DNA from: Cellulomonas cellasea
GTDB lineage: Bacteria > Actinomycetota > Actinomycetes > Actinomycetales > Cellulomonadaceae
Assembly (NCBI RefSeq): GCF_006538745.1
Contig: NZ_BJLR01000028.1
Location: 1-64,000, forward strand
Length of the DNA: 64,000 nucleotides
Direction: 5' to 3'
Shown here: positions 16,663 to 25,990 of the stretch, one piece after another
Numbering within the stretch: position 1 is the first letter of the stretch
Layout: the number at the start of each line of letters is the position of its first letter
The notes under the pieces: generated by a model
Told to the model about the DNA's origin: nothing
Databases searched by the model: none
The model's input: the letters and a program-made list of their open reading frames with translations, nothing else
Translations under genes and position numbers: made by a program

Positions 16663-17649
16663 TCAGGTCGACGCGCGCTGCACTACGTGGAAGAGGTCGC
16701 TCGGCGCGTGCAGCGACTCGCTCGAGCCGTCGAGCGCCGCGAGCACCGCGCGCGTGAGGTGGCGAGCCTGCGCGTCCGTCGCCTGCCACACCGTCGTCAG
16801 CGCGGGCGCCGCGAGCGCGGCCGCCGGGATGTCGTCGACGCCGATCACCGCGACGTCCTCCGGGATGCCGAGCCCCTCGGCCCGCAGGCCCGCGAGGACC
16901 GCGAGCGCGACCTCGTCGTTGTACGCGACGACGGCCGTCACCGGCTCGGATTCCGCGCGCCACGCCCGCACCGCGGCGGTCGCCGACGCGACGTCGAGCT
17001 CGACCGCGTGCGGCTGCGGCGCCGGGAGCCCGCGGGCCTCGCACGCCAGCCGCGCGCCGGCGAGGCGCCGGTCGGCGAACACCGCGAGGCGCGGGTCGGC
17101 CGGCGCGGCGTAGCCCAGCACCCGGTGCCCGCGCCCGACGAGGTGCTCGACCTGCAGCTGACCGATCCCGGTCTGCGGCACCGAGAAGCTCTCGGGGTGC
17201 GGGTCCTCGTCGAGCGAGCTCGTGAGCACCTGGATGCCCGCTCGGCGCATCGCCTGCTCCTCCTCGTCCGTGAACGCCGTGAGGCCGACGACCGCGCGCG
17301 GGGTCACGGCGCGCCACAGCTCGGCGATCGGCCGGCGCCCGCGGTCGTGGTGCACGAGCATCGACAGCCCCCGGTCGGCGAGCTCGCTCGCGAGGTGGTC
17401 GAGGAGCGTGTCGATCACCGGGCCGACGGGCCAGTTCGGCAGGACGCACAGGACGAGGTCGCTGCGGCCCATGCGCAGCGCGCGGCCCGCGACGGACGGG
17501 GTGTAGCCGAGGCGCGCGGCGGCGTCCCGGACCCGCTTGCGCGTCGCCTCGGGGATCGCCACGTCGGGGCGGGCGTTGAGGACGTAGCTGACGGTCGTCC
17601 GGGACACGCCGCTCTCGCGCGCCACATCGGCACCGGTGACGCCTGGCAC
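16663..17649 (-). CDS. LacI-family transcriptional regulator
   Basis: 328-residue repressor. The HTH GADVARESGVSRTTVSYVL and hinge SVAGRALRMGRSDLV are followed by a sugar-binding-type effector domain (TAVVAYNDEVALAV, VAVIGVDDIP). The GTG start at 17649 has a GAGGAGGA ribosome site. It is convergent with the GH81 gene, so regulation of that enzyme is plausible by proximity, but no operator clearly matching it is seen. The C-terminal half lacks nothing typical of the family. Confidence 0.9.
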   Translation of the reverse strand: MPGVTGADVARESGVSRTTVSYVLNARPDVAIPEATRKRVRDAAARLGYTPSVAGRALRMGRSDLVLCVLPNWPVGPVIDTLLDHLASELADRGLSMLVHHDRGRRPIAELWRAVTPRAVVGLTAFTDEEEQAMRRAGIQVLTSSLDEDPHPESFSVPQTGIGQLQVEHLVGRGHRVLGYAAPADPRLAVFADRRLAGARLACEARGLPAPQPHAVELDVASATAAVRAWRAESEPVTAVVAYNDEVALAVLAGLRAEGLGIPEDVAVIGVDDIPAAALAAPALTTVWQATDAQARHLTRAVLAALDGSSESLHAPSDLFHVVQRAST

Positions 17650-17854
17650 GGATCCTCCTCGACGCCGCCGACAGCACGTTCAGCGGTCACCCTAACGTTG
17701 CGCCCGCGCGCGGCGCAGCAGGCCACCGCCGCGGCCGAGGGGCGGGACGCCGTCCACCGGCGGCGCCGTCGTCGGCCCGGGCCCTTCGTCCCGGCGACCG
17801 CCGCCGGGGCGTCGCTACCGTGCCCGGACCACCCCGTCGAGGCACGGAGCAGTC

Positions 17855-18331
17855 ATGACCCGCACGCAGGACGCCGCCCGGCAGTTCCTCGACCTCCGGC
17901 GCATCGCCGTGACGGGTGTCTCGCGCACCGCCGGGGGCCACGGGGGCAACGTCGTCTACCAGCGGCTGCGGGAGACCGGCTACGAGGTGTTCGCGGTCAA
18001 CCCCAACGCCGAGGTGGTCGAGGGCGACCCCAGCTGGCCGGACCTGCGCTCGATCCCGGGCGGCGTCGAGGCGGTCGTCGTCGCGACCCGTCCGGAGCAC
18101 GCCGCGGCGACGGTGCGCGAGGCGGTCGAGCTCGGCGTCACGCACGTGTGGATGCACCGGTCCGTCGACCGCGGGAGCGTCGACGACGAGGCGACCGCCT
18201 TCGGCCGCGCGCACGGCCTGACCGTGATCGACGGCGGCTGCCCGCTGATGTACGGCGCCCCGTCCGACCGCGCGCACCGCGTGATGTGCCGGCTCCTGAC
18301 GCTCACCGGCCGGGTCCCACGCACCGTCTGA
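17855..18331 (+). CDS. CoA-binding domain protein (YccU-like)
   Basis: 158-residue protein consisting of a single CoA_binding_2 Rossmann domain: IAVTGVSRTAGGHGGNVVYQRL, then YEVFAVNPNAEVVEG and the later GLTVIDGGCPLMYG. Proteins of this family bind CoA or nucleotide; the physiological role is unsettled. It stands alone between divergent and convergent neighbours and ends at a strong terminator. Confidence 0.88.
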   Translation: MTRTQDAARQFLDLRRIAVTGVSRTAGGHGGNVVYQRLRETGYEVFAVNPNAEVVEGDPSWPDLRSIPGGVEAVVVATRPEHAAATVREAVELGVTHVWMHRSVDRGSVDDEATAFGRAHGLTVIDGGCPLMYGAPSDRAHRVMCRLLTLTGRVPRTV

Positions 18332-18369
18332 CGCCCCGGCCTGGTCGCGCCTCCCGGCCCGGACGTGCG

Positions 18370-18410
18370 CCGGCCGGCGGGGCGCGCAGGGGGCGCGTCC
18401 CGCCGGCCGG
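18370..18410. terminator. strong bidirectional terminator hairpin
   Basis: An 18-bp stem (18370-18387 with 18393-18410) containing one G-T pair, with a 5-base loop, lies between convergent genes. The arms begin CCGGCCGGCGGGG and end CCCGCCGGCCGG. Confidence 0.8.
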
Positions 18411-18426
18411 GTGCCGGTGGTCGTGC

Positions 18427-19011
18427 TCAGCGCAGCCAGGGCGCCCTCTGCACGACGGGCAGCCGGGCCCACCAGCGGCCGAGGCCCCAGGTGTCGCCGG
18501 CGAGGAGCGCCGCGCACACGATCAGCACGAGCGCGTACACGACGTGGTAGTCGACGACCGGGTTGGTCGACCCCTGGAGGAGCGGCCACTCGGCCACCCA
18601 CATGAGCAGCATCATGACCGTCGCCGCGACCGCGGAGATCCGCAGCCCGATGCCGAGCACGACGGCGACGCCGATGCCGAGCAGCCCGAGCATGAACAGC
18701 CAGTCGGTCACCGGGCCGGCCATCGACGCGAAGGCGTCCCGGAACGGGCCGACCGTCGCGTAGGTCATGAACCCCTGGCTGGGGGTCCCGCCGTCGATCC
18801 AGGCGAGGCTCGGCTCGCCCTCGGCGACCGCGGCGCCGGTGCTGTAGTGCAGCCCGAACGTCTTGTCGAGGAACGCCCACAGGAAGATGAAGCCCGTCGC
18901 GATCCGGGTCACGGCGAGCCAGCGCCGGCCGGTGGCGGACGTCACGAGGTCGTGCTCGACGAGCGTGGCGGGGTGTGTCACGCGGGCTTCGGCGGAACGT
19001 GTGGCAGACAT
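18427..19011 (-). CDS. DoxX-family membrane protein
   Basis: 194-residue protein with about four membrane spans: IATGFIFLWAFLDKTFGL, then WLFMLGLLGIGVAVVLGIGL, VAATVMMLLMWVAEWPLL and VVYALVLIVCAALLAG. The first span with the downstream GxxF pattern is typical of DoxX/terminal-oxidase-subunit-like proteins. ATG at 19011 has a perfect AAGGAGG. DoxX proteins associate with redox or thiosulfate-quinone modules; none is adjacent, so its role is open. Confidence 0.85.
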   Translation of the reverse strand: MSATRSAEARVTHPATLVEHDLVTSATGRRWLAVTRIATGFIFLWAFLDKTFGLHYSTGAAVAEGEPSLAWIDGGTPSQGFMTYATVGPFRDAFASMAGPVTDWLFMLGLLGIGVAVVLGIGLRISAVAATVMMLLMWVAEWPLLQGSTNPVVDYHVVYALVLIVCAALLAGDTWGLGRWWARLPVVQRAPWLR

Positions 19012-19201
19012 GAGGTGCCTCCTTCGTCGCTGGCGTGTTCCGTGCGCCGTGGTGCCTGACCCTTCCCACGATCCTCGTGCGCCCACGCCGCGCCAGGGCC
19101 CAACGTCCCGGGCCCAGCCCCGAGACCGCGGCCCCGACCCGTGACGGGGACCCGCGGGTTCTGGCACGGTCGGGGGGAACCCCGGAGGCGGAGGAGATCT
19201 C

Positions 19202-19906
19202 GTGGCCACGTTCGTCCTGATCCACGGTGCCGGTGACGTCGGCTGGTACTGGCACCTCGTCGAGGCGAAGCTGCGCGCCCGGGGCCACGACGTCGTCGCG
19301 CCGGACCTCCCCTGCGACGACGACACCGCGGGGCTCGTCGAGTACGCCGACGCCGTCGTCGCGGCGGTCGCGGCGCGGCCGGACCTGCACCCCGACCTCG
19401 TCGTGGTCGCGCAGTCGTTCGGCGGCTTCACCGCCCCGCTCGTCTGCGAGCGGCTGCCGGCGCGCCTGCTCGTCCTCGTCGCGGCGATGATCCCCGCACC
19501 GGGCGAGGCCCCCGCGGAGCACACCGAGAACACCCGGTACGCCGACGACGCGTGGGGCGGGTACGGCGACGAGATCGAGGTCTTCTACCCCGACGTGCCC
19601 CGCGCGCTCGCGCTCGAGGCCGTGCGCCGGGCACCCCGGCAGTCCGAGGCCCGGATGCGCGAGCCGTCGCCGCTGCGGGCGTGGCCCGACGTGCCGACCC
19701 GGGTGCTGCTGTGCCGCGACGACCGCGTGCTGCCGGCTCGCTACCTGCGGCGCGTGGCCCACGAGCGCCTCGGGATCACCCCCGACGAGATCGACGGCGG
19801 GCACACCCCGGCGCTGAGCCGCCCGCGCGAGCTCGCCGACCGGCTCCTGGCCTACGCCGCCGAGCAGGGCATGGCGGCGTCCGGCCCGCCTCCGGAGCGG
19901 CCGTGA
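19202..19906 (+). CDS. alpha/beta hydrolase
   Basis: 234-residue cytoplasmic hydrolase. The oxyanion HGAGDVGWYW segment follows the first strand (TFVLIHG). The nucleophile elbow is VAQSFGGF (Ser), the acid is probably Asp in LLCRDDRVLP, and the His is in IDGGHTPALS. It resembles salicylate esterase/hydroxynitrile-lyase-like enzymes in size and motif placement. The GTG start follows GGAGGCGGAGGAGA. Its stop overlaps the start of a methyltransferase gene. Confidence 0.9.
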   Translation: MATFVLIHGAGDVGWYWHLVEAKLRARGHDVVAPDLPCDDDTAGLVEYADAVVAAVAARPDLHPDLVVVAQSFGGFTAPLVCERLPARLLVLVAAMIPAPGEAPAEHTENTRYADDAWGGYGDEIEVFYPDVPRALALEAVRRAPRQSEARMREPSPLRAWPDVPTRVLLCRDDRVLPARYLRRVAHERLGITPDEIDGGHTPALSRPRELADRLLAYAAEQGMAASGPPPERP

Positions 19907-20787
19907 CGGGCGACGCGCCGGACCACGCCCCGGCGCCGGGCGACGCGGCGCCGGGGGACGCGGCGGCCGCCGGGGGCTACGACGCCGAGCTGCGCCGGTA
20001 CGACCCCGTGCTGCGCCGCGCCGCCGCCGTGCGCCCCGACGACCGGGTGCTCGACCTCGGCTGCGGTGCCGGGCGGACGACGCGGGACGCCGCGCGGGCG
20101 GCGGTGCGGGGCCACGCGCTCGGGGTCGACGTCTCGGCCGCGGCGATCGAACGCGCCCGTGCGCTCGCCCAGGCCGAGGGCTTGACCCATGTGACCTTCG
20201 AGCAGGGGGACGCGCAGGTGCACCCGCTGCCCGAGGACGGCTTCGACCTGGCGATCAGCCGGTTCGGCACGATGTTCTTCGACGACCCGGTAGCGGCGTT
20301 CGCGCACGTGCGGCGCGCGCTCGCCCCCGGGGGACGGCTGGCGATACTGGTGTGGCAGGCGGCGGAGCGCAACGCCTGGGACGGCGCGCTGCGGGCGGCG
20401 CTCGGCGCGTCGGACCGCCCGGACGGCGCGGGCGGCGCCGGCGTCACGGGCGGCACGGGCGGCACGGCGCAGAATGGCACGGCCGCCCCCGACCCGTTCT
20501 CGCTCGGGGACCCGGACGCCGTCCGCAGCGTCCTGGGCGCGGCCGGGTTCGCCGACGTCGTGCTGACCGACGTTCGGGAGCCCCTCTGGTTCGGCCCGGA
20601 CATGACCGCGGCCCTCGCGTGGGTCCGCGGCTTCACGTGCACGGAGGCCGCGCTGGCGGGCCTCGCGCCGGACGCGGCGGAGCGTGCGCTGGACCGCGTC
20701 CGCTCGGTGCTCGCCGCGCACCTGCGGGACGACGGCGTGTGGTTCGACGGGCGCGCGTGGTTGGTCACGGCCCGCTGCGCGCCCTGA
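19903..20787 (+). CDS. class I SAM-dependent methyltransferase
   Basis: 294-residue methyltransferase with the SAM-binding motif I DDRVLDLGCGAGRTT, motif II LGVDVSAAAIERAR, FEQGDAQVHPLPE and the post-motif ALAPGGRLAILVWQ. The N-terminus is Pro/Ala-rich, and a Gly/Thr-rich insert (GGAGVTGGTGGTAQNGT) sits mid-protein. GTG at 19903 overlaps the hydrolase stop (GTGA), implying a two-gene operon. The substrate is not predictable. Confidence 0.9.
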   Translation: MTGDAPDHAPAPGDAAPGDAAAAGGYDAELRRYDPVLRRAAAVRPDDRVLDLGCGAGRTTRDAARAAVRGHALGVDVSAAAIERARALAQAEGLTHVTFEQGDAQVHPLPEDGFDLAISRFGTMFFDDPVAAFAHVRRALAPGGRLAILVWQAAERNAWDGALRAALGASDRPDGAGGAGVTGGTGGTAQNGTAAPDPFSLGDPDAVRSVLGAAGFADVVLTDVREPLWFGPDMTAALAWVRGFTCTEAALAGLAPDAAERALDRVRSVLAAHLRDDGVWFDGRAWLVTARCAP

Positions 20788-21040
20788 CCACCGCCGGGAT
20801 CCGCGACGACCGGGCGGCCGGGCGAGCCTCGCCCCCGGCGGGGCCTTCGACCGGGCGGCACGTCGCGGCGCTGCTCCCCGAGAGCCGCCCGGAGCCCTCG
20901 TGGTTCCGGCGGCGCCGTCGTCCACCCGCCACCTCCCCGACGCCAGGACGTCGCGCGCGGGCCCTCCCCCCGCCGTCGCGCGCGGCGTACGGTCGTGCCG
21001 AGGGGCGGGCGGCCGTCCCCGGGCTCGTCGGGGAGAGATC

Positions 21041-22789
21041 ATGAGGAACGGACTTCTCGTGCGGGTGGCGCTCGCCGCGGCCGTCGCCGCGGCGCTCTCG
21101 GGGCTCGTCGTGCCCACGGCGAGCAGCACCGAGACGGACGACCGGGGCACGTACCGGCCGAGGACCGTCGACGTCCAGCTGCTCGCGCTCAACGACTTCC
21201 ACGGGGCGCTCGAACCCCCCACGGGCTCGGGGGGACGCGTGCAGGTCGGGCCCGCCGTGGGGACCGACCCGGCGCCGACCGTCGACGCGGGCGGCGCGGA
21301 GTACCTCGCGACCCAGCTCGCGCAGCTCGCCGCCGAGCAGCGCAAGCGCCGGACGATCACCGTCGCGGCCGGCGACCTCATCGGCGCCTCGCCCCTGCTG
21401 TCCGCCGCGTTCCACGACGAGCCGACGATCGAGTCTCTCGGGCTCGCGGGCCTCGACTACGCGAGCGTCGGCAACCACGAGTTCGACGAGGGCGCCGCCG
21501 AGCTGCTGCGCATCCAGGGCGGCGGCTGCCACCCGGTCGACGGCTGCGCCGACGGGACGCCGTACGCGGGTGCCGACTTCCAGTACCTGTCCGCCAACGC
21601 GTTCCTGACCGAGACCGGGGAGCCGCTGCTCCCGCCGTACGCGATCCACCGCGCCGGCGGGGTCCGCGTCGGGTTCATCGGCATGACGCTCGAGGGCACG
21701 GCGGACATCGTGAGCCAGGAGGGCGTCGCGGGCCTCGAGTTCGCCGACGAGGTCGCGACCGCGAACTGGTACGCCGCGGAGCTCCAGCGGCGCGGGGTCG
21801 AGGCCATCGTCGTCCTGCTCCACGAGGGCGGGTCGCAGTCGGGCCCGGACGCGTGGGACGTCGACGGGTGCTCCGGCCTGACCGGTCCGATCGTCGACAT
21901 CGTCCAGGGCTTCACCGACGCGATCGACGTCGTCGTCAGCGGGCACACGCACCAGGCGTACCGCTGCGACCTCGACGGCACGCTCCTGACGAGCGCCGGG
22001 TCGAACGGCCGGCTCGTCACGGACATCGACCTGACGATCGACCGGCGCACCGGCGACGTCGTGACCGCGGTCGCCGACAACGTCGTGGTGACGCGCGACG
22101 TCGCGCCGGACCGCCGCCAGTCCGCCCTGATCGCGCGGTACGGCGAGGTGCTCGGCCCGATCGCCGACGAGGTGGTGGGCGAGACGGCGGAGGCGCTGAC
22201 GCGGACCCAGGAGACCCTGTTCCCCGGCGCCCTCGGTGAGTCGGCGCTGGGCGACGTGATCGCCGACGCCCAGCTCGCCGCGACGGACGACGAGGAGGGC
22301 GCGGTCGCCGCGCTCATGAACCCGGGCGGCGTGCGGGCGGACCTCGACGCGGGCCCGGTCACGTACGAGGAGGCGTTCACGGTGCAGCCGTTCGCGAACA
22401 ACCTCGTCACGCTGGACCTCACGGGCGCCCAGCTCCAGTGCGTGCTCGAGCAGCAGCTCCAGGTCGGCCGCACGCTCTACCCGTCGGCGACCCTGACGTA
22501 CGCGGTCGACCCGGCCGGCACCACGGCTCCCGCGGGCACCGACCCGTGCGCGGGCACGCGCGTCCCGGACGCGAGCGTCGCGATCGGCGGGGTGCCGGTC
22601 GACGCCGCCGCGACCTACCGGATCACCGTCAACAACTTCCTCGCGGGCGGGGGCGACGGGTTCAGCACGCTGACGCTCGGCACGAACCGGACCACCGGGC
22701 CCATCGACCTCGACGCGCTGATCGCCTACCTCGACGCGAACCGCCCGCTCGCCGCGCCGACCGACGACCGCATCACCGTCGTGGGCTGA
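21041..22789 (+). CDS. secreted 5'-nucleotidase / UshA-like phosphoesterase
   Basis: 582-residue exported nucleotidase. Signal peptide about residues 1-28 (VALAAAVAAALSGLVVPTA). The metallophosphatase domain carries LLALNDFHG, AGDLIGASPLL, SVGNHEFDEG, VVLLHEGG and VVSGHTHQAYRC. The C-terminal 5'-nucleotidase domain has MNPGGVRADL, EAFTVQPFANNLV and NNFLAGGGDGFSTL. It likely salvages phosphate and nucleosides from extracellular nucleotides. ATG at 21041 follows GGGGAGAG. No cell-wall sorting signal is seen at the C-terminus. Confidence 0.95.
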   Translation: MRNGLLVRVALAAAVAAALSGLVVPTASSTETDDRGTYRPRTVDVQLLALNDFHGALEPPTGSGGRVQVGPAVGTDPAPTVDAGGAEYLATQLAQLAAEQRKRRTITVAAGDLIGASPLLSAAFHDEPTIESLGLAGLDYASVGNHEFDEGAAELLRIQGGGCHPVDGCADGTPYAGADFQYLSANAFLTETGEPLLPPYAIHRAGGVRVGFIGMTLEGTADIVSQEGVAGLEFADEVATANWYAAELQRRGVEAIVVLLHEGGSQSGPDAWDVDGCSGLTGPIVDIVQGFTDAIDVVVSGHTHQAYRCDLDGTLLTSAGSNGRLVTDIDLTIDRRTGDVVTAVADNVVVTRDVAPDRRQSALIARYGEVLGPIADEVVGETAEALTRTQETLFPGALGESALGDVIADAQLAATDDEEGAVAALMNPGGVRADLDAGPVTYEEAFTVQPFANNLVTLDLTGAQLQCVLEQQLQVGRTLYPSATLTYAVDPAGTTAPAGTDPCAGTRVPDASVAIGGVPVDAAATYRITVNNFLAGGGDGFSTLTLGTNRTTGPIDLDALIAYLDANRPLAAPTDDRITVVG

Positions 22790-22852
22790 CCCGGCCGGCG
22801 GGCCGGCGGCACCCGCCCGTCCGAGCGCCCGGCCAGCCGGTCGGGCCGCCCG

Positions 22853-23896
22853 CTACAGCCAGCCGTTGCGCTTGAACAGCCGGTGGAGCACCGTGCACGC
22901 GGACGCGATGACCGTCAGGACGGCGAAGTAGCCGTACTTCCAGTGCAGCTCGGGGATGTTGTCGAAGTTCATCCCGTACAGCCCTGCGATCGCCGTCGGC
23001 ACGAGCGCGATGGCCGCCCACGCGGAGATCCTGCGCGTGTCCTCGTTCTGCCGCAGGGCGATGCCCGACTGCACGACGGTGACCCGCGCGACGTTCGCCT
23101 GCAGGACGTCGCTGAGCAGCCGGTCGATCCCCTCGACCCGGTCCGCGGCGCGCAGCGCGTGGTCGTGCACGTCTCGGAACCAGCTTCCGGCGGCGGGCGC
23201 GACGTGCTCGACGCCTCCCGCAGCGAGCTGCTCGAGCGGGCGCAGCAGCGGGACGAGCGCTCGTCGGAACTCGGCGACCTCACGCTTCAGGTTGTAGATC
23301 CGCTCGGCGTGGTCGTCCTCCCCCGGCCCGAACACGCGCGCCTCGATGTCGTCGACGTCCACGTCGATGCGCTCGATGACCCGCTCGTACCCGTCGACGA
23401 TGAGGTCCGCGGCCCGGTACAGCACCGCGGTCGGCCCGAAGGCGGCGACCTCCTCGGCCAGGCCGCCGCCGAGCTCGCGGCGCACGCGGCCGAGGACGTC
23501 GGTGCTCCCGTGCCGGACGGTGATGACGAACCGCTCGCCCACGAACACGGCGATCTCGCCGACGTCGACGACCTCGATGCGGTCGACGTACCGGACGGGC
23601 TTGAGCACCGCGAACGCGACGTCGTCGTAGACCTCCAGCTTGGGCCGCTGGTGCGCCTGCACGGCGTCCTCGACCGCGAGCGGGGGCAGGTGGAACAGCG
23701 CCGCGACCTCGGTGATCTGCGCCGCGGTCGCCTGCTGCAGCCCGATCCAGACGAACCCCTCGCCGCCCCGCGCCACGGCCGCGGCGTCCGCGAGGTCGAG
23801 CCGGCGCGGCCCGCCCGGGCCGTCGCCGTAGACCGCGCACTCGCCGACGGCGCTCGCCACCCGGCCCTGCGGCAGGCGGTCACGCAGGTCGTCCAT
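22853..23896 (-). CDS. corA: CorA-family magnesium/divalent cation channel
   Basis: 347-residue CorA-like channel. A long cytoplasmic domain (about 1-280) includes WIGLQQATAAQITEVAALF and a coiled helix region. Two C-terminal membrane spans follow: AWAAIALVPTAIAGLYGMNF, ending in the signature GMN, and YFAVLTVIASACTVLHRLF. The tail KRNGWL is basic, as in CorA. Convergent with the nucleotidase gene, with a short GC-rich gap. Confidence 0.93.
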   Translation of the reverse strand: MDDLRDRLPQGRVASAVGECAVYGDGPGGPRRLDLADAAAVARGGEGFVWIGLQQATAAQITEVAALFHLPPLAVEDAVQAHQRPKLEVYDDVAFAVLKPVRYVDRIEVVDVGEIAVFVGERFVITVRHGSTDVLGRVRRELGGGLAEEVAAFGPTAVLYRAADLIVDGYERVIERIDVDVDDIEARVFGPGEDDHAERIYNLKREVAEFRRALVPLLRPLEQLAAGGVEHVAPAAGSWFRDVHDHALRAADRVEGIDRLLSDVLQANVARVTVVQSGIALRQNEDTRRISAWAAIALVPTAIAGLYGMNFDNIPELHWKYGYFAVLTVIASACTVLHRLFKRNGWL

Positions 23897-24127
23897 CTCC
23901 GGCTCCGTCCGTGGCGGGTGCGCACCGCGCGTCCCGCGGGCGGCCCGGGGTGCGCGGGCGGCTCACCGTACCGACCCCGGCGGCGCACGACGACGCACGG
24001 GGCGGGAGGCACCGTTCGGACGGCCCGTCCGTCGACGCCACACCTGGGGCGCCGCGACAAACCGGGACGCACCGGGCGGACCGCACCTTCGGGCGGTGCC
24101 TCGCCACGACCCGGGCGCTCCCTCACA

Positions 24128-25768
24128 ATGGGCCGGGTGAACCCGACCTCCGGGGTCTCGACCGCGACAGGGGCGCCGGCCCGCCCGTTCGGGGTGCTCG
24201 TGGTCGGCACGCGCAACGTGTGCCGCTCACCCGCCGCCGAGCGGCTGCTGCGCGCCCGCCTCGGGGAGCACGGTGACGTCACGGTCCTCAGCGCGGGGAC
24301 CGACGCGACGCCCGACGGCGAGCTGCCCGGTCCCCTCGTCGGGCACCTGGGCTCCGCGGGCGTGGAGACCGACGAGCACGCGGCGCGCGACCTCGACCCG
24401 GAGCTCGTGCGGTCGGCCGACGTCGTGCTCACGGTGACGCGCGAGGAGCGGGCCGCCGTGGTGCGGACGGTGCCCTCGGCGATCCGGCGCACGTTCACGC
24501 TGCGCGAGCTCGCCCGGGTCGCGCGTGCGCTCGGCCCCGAGTCCCTCCCCGAGGGCGACGTCGCCGAGCGCCTGTCCGCGCTCGTCGACGCGGCCGCCCG
24601 GCACCGCACGCCGGCGACACCCCGGGCGACGGTCGACGACGACCTGCTCGACCCCTACGGCCGCGACGAGGACACGTACGCGACCGCGTTCGACCAGGTG
24701 CTCGCGGCCGTCGAGGGCATCGCGCGGACCGTGCGACCGGAGCTCGCGGCGGACGGGCCGGACCCGGGGGACGACGAGCCCCCGGTCGCCGCCGTGCGCG
24801 CCCGGCGCAGCGTCCTGCGGACCGTCGTGCTGGTCGCGCTCGCCTCGCTGCTGCTCCTCGTGGTCGCCGGCACCACCGGGGCGCTCGTGGCCGTCGACCG
24901 CCTCGACAGCCGGGTCCAGCGGTTCCCGGACCCGTTCGTGGACCTCCCGACCCGCCCGCCCGAGCCCACCGCGCCGGCGGCCGGCTCCGCGACGGACCCG
25001 GCGCTGACGATCCTCGTGCTCGGCGCGAGCGAGGACGACGCGGACGACGGCGAGGCCGGGACGGACGTCGTGCTGCTCGCGCACGTCACCGCGGACCGCC
25101 GCTCCGCCCAGGTCGTCGCGCTCCCGCCGGAGCTCCGGGTCGAGCTCCCCGGGGCGGGCCCGGGTCCGCTGCGCACCGCGGTCGCGGTCGGCGGGCCACC
25201 CGGCGCGGTGCAGGCCGTCGAGCAGCTCACCGGTGTCCGCGTCGACCACGTCGCGCTGACCGACGCCGAGACCTTCGCAAGGGTCACCGAGACGCTCGGC
25301 GGCGTCGACCTCGATGTCGCGGACGACGTCGTGGTCCGCGGCCGGGTCGTCGTCCCGGCGGGTCGGCACCGCCTGACGGGCGGGCTCGCGCTCACGTGGA
25401 TGCAGTCGACCGGTGACGACGACGCCGCGCGGGCCGAGCGCGGGCAGCTCTGGTTGCGCGCGATCCTCGACCGCATGGGCCACGACGACGTCCGGAGCGA
25501 CCCGACGGCATGGCTCGAGCTGCTCGACGTCCTCTCCGGGTCGGTCGCGGTCGACGAGGGCCTGGACCGCGGCGCGATGCTCGGCCTGCTGACGAGCCTG
25601 CGCACGCTGCGGCCCGGCGACGTCCAGGTGGTGACCGCGCCGACCACGAGCGGCACGGCGCCGGACGGGTCCGCGACCGTCGTCCCGGACCCGGGACCGT
25701 TCGGGGCGCTGATGGACGCGCTGCGCGCCGACACGTTGCGGGAGCACCTCGCCTCAGCGCCGCGCTGA
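24128..25768 (+). CDS. LMW-PTP-like domain fused to a membrane-anchored LCP-like domain
   Basis: 546-residue predicted membrane protein with an unusual architecture. Residues about 20-215 resemble low-molecular-weight protein tyrosine phosphatases: the P-loop region is VVGTRNVCRSPAAERLL, and a general-acid-type DLLDPYGRDED lies near residue 172. One membrane span follows (about 229-258). An extracytoplasmic domain resembling LytR-CpsA-Psr follows (about 290-450, ending in the D..R..R..Q helix region DDDAARAERGQLWL). The position of the catalytic Cys (C-x4-C-R-S) is Gly27; Cys32-Arg33-Ser34 remain. The usual Arg residues of LCP enzymes are also replaced (ALPPELRV, WMQST). Both halves may be enzymatically inactive. 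ATG at 24128 is chosen because the phosphatase fold begins just after it. Confidence 0.82.
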   Translation: MGRVNPTSGVSTATGAPARPFGVLVVGTRNVCRSPAAERLLRARLGEHGDVTVLSAGTDATPDGELPGPLVGHLGSAGVETDEHAARDLDPELVRSADVVLTVTREERAAVVRTVPSAIRRTFTLRELARVARALGPESLPEGDVAERLSALVDAAARHRTPATPRATVDDDLLDPYGRDEDTYATAFDQVLAAVEGIARTVRPELAADGPDPGDDEPPVAAVRARRSVLRTVVLVALASLLLLVVAGTTGALVAVDRLDSRVQRFPDPFVDLPTRPPEPTAPAAGSATDPALTILVLGASEDDADDGEAGTDVVLLAHVTADRRSAQVVALPPELRVELPGAGPGPLRTAVAVGGPPGAVQAVEQLTGVRVDHVALTDAETFARVTETLGGVDLDVADDVVVRGRVVVPAGRHRLTGGLALTWMQSTGDDDAARAERGQLWLRAILDRMGHDDVRSDPTAWLELLDVLSGSVAVDEGLDRGAMLGLLTSLRTLRPGDVQVVTAPTTSGTAPDGSATVVPDPGPFGALMDALRADTLREHLASAPR

Positions 25769-25862
25769 GCCCGCGGCCCTGGACCACGGCGACCGGCGCC
25801 ATGAGCGCGCCCCCGCGCGAAGGCGTTCGCCTGCTGTTCACTCCGCGCCGCCCCGCACTGTC

Positions 25863-25882
25863 TTGACGCGTGTCAATATAGA
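25863..25882 (+). promoter_or_regulatory. ars promoter/operator
   Basis: TTGAC-GCGT-GTCAA is an inverted repeat (25863-25876) immediately followed by TATAGA (25877-25882), a good -10 hexamer. The whole lies about 110 bases before the ACR3 gene in an AT-rich island. This is the form of an ArsR operator overlapping its promoter; control by the ArsR domain encoded two genes downstream is inferred. Confidence 0.6.
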
Positions 25883-25990
25883 CATGCATCGAAGCAAGCG
25901 TGCAACTCCGAGATCGCGCCGGGTGTCGCCCGGACCACGACGAGCTCTCCGCCGGGGCGCCCGTCTCCCCACCACCGACGAGGACCGTCC

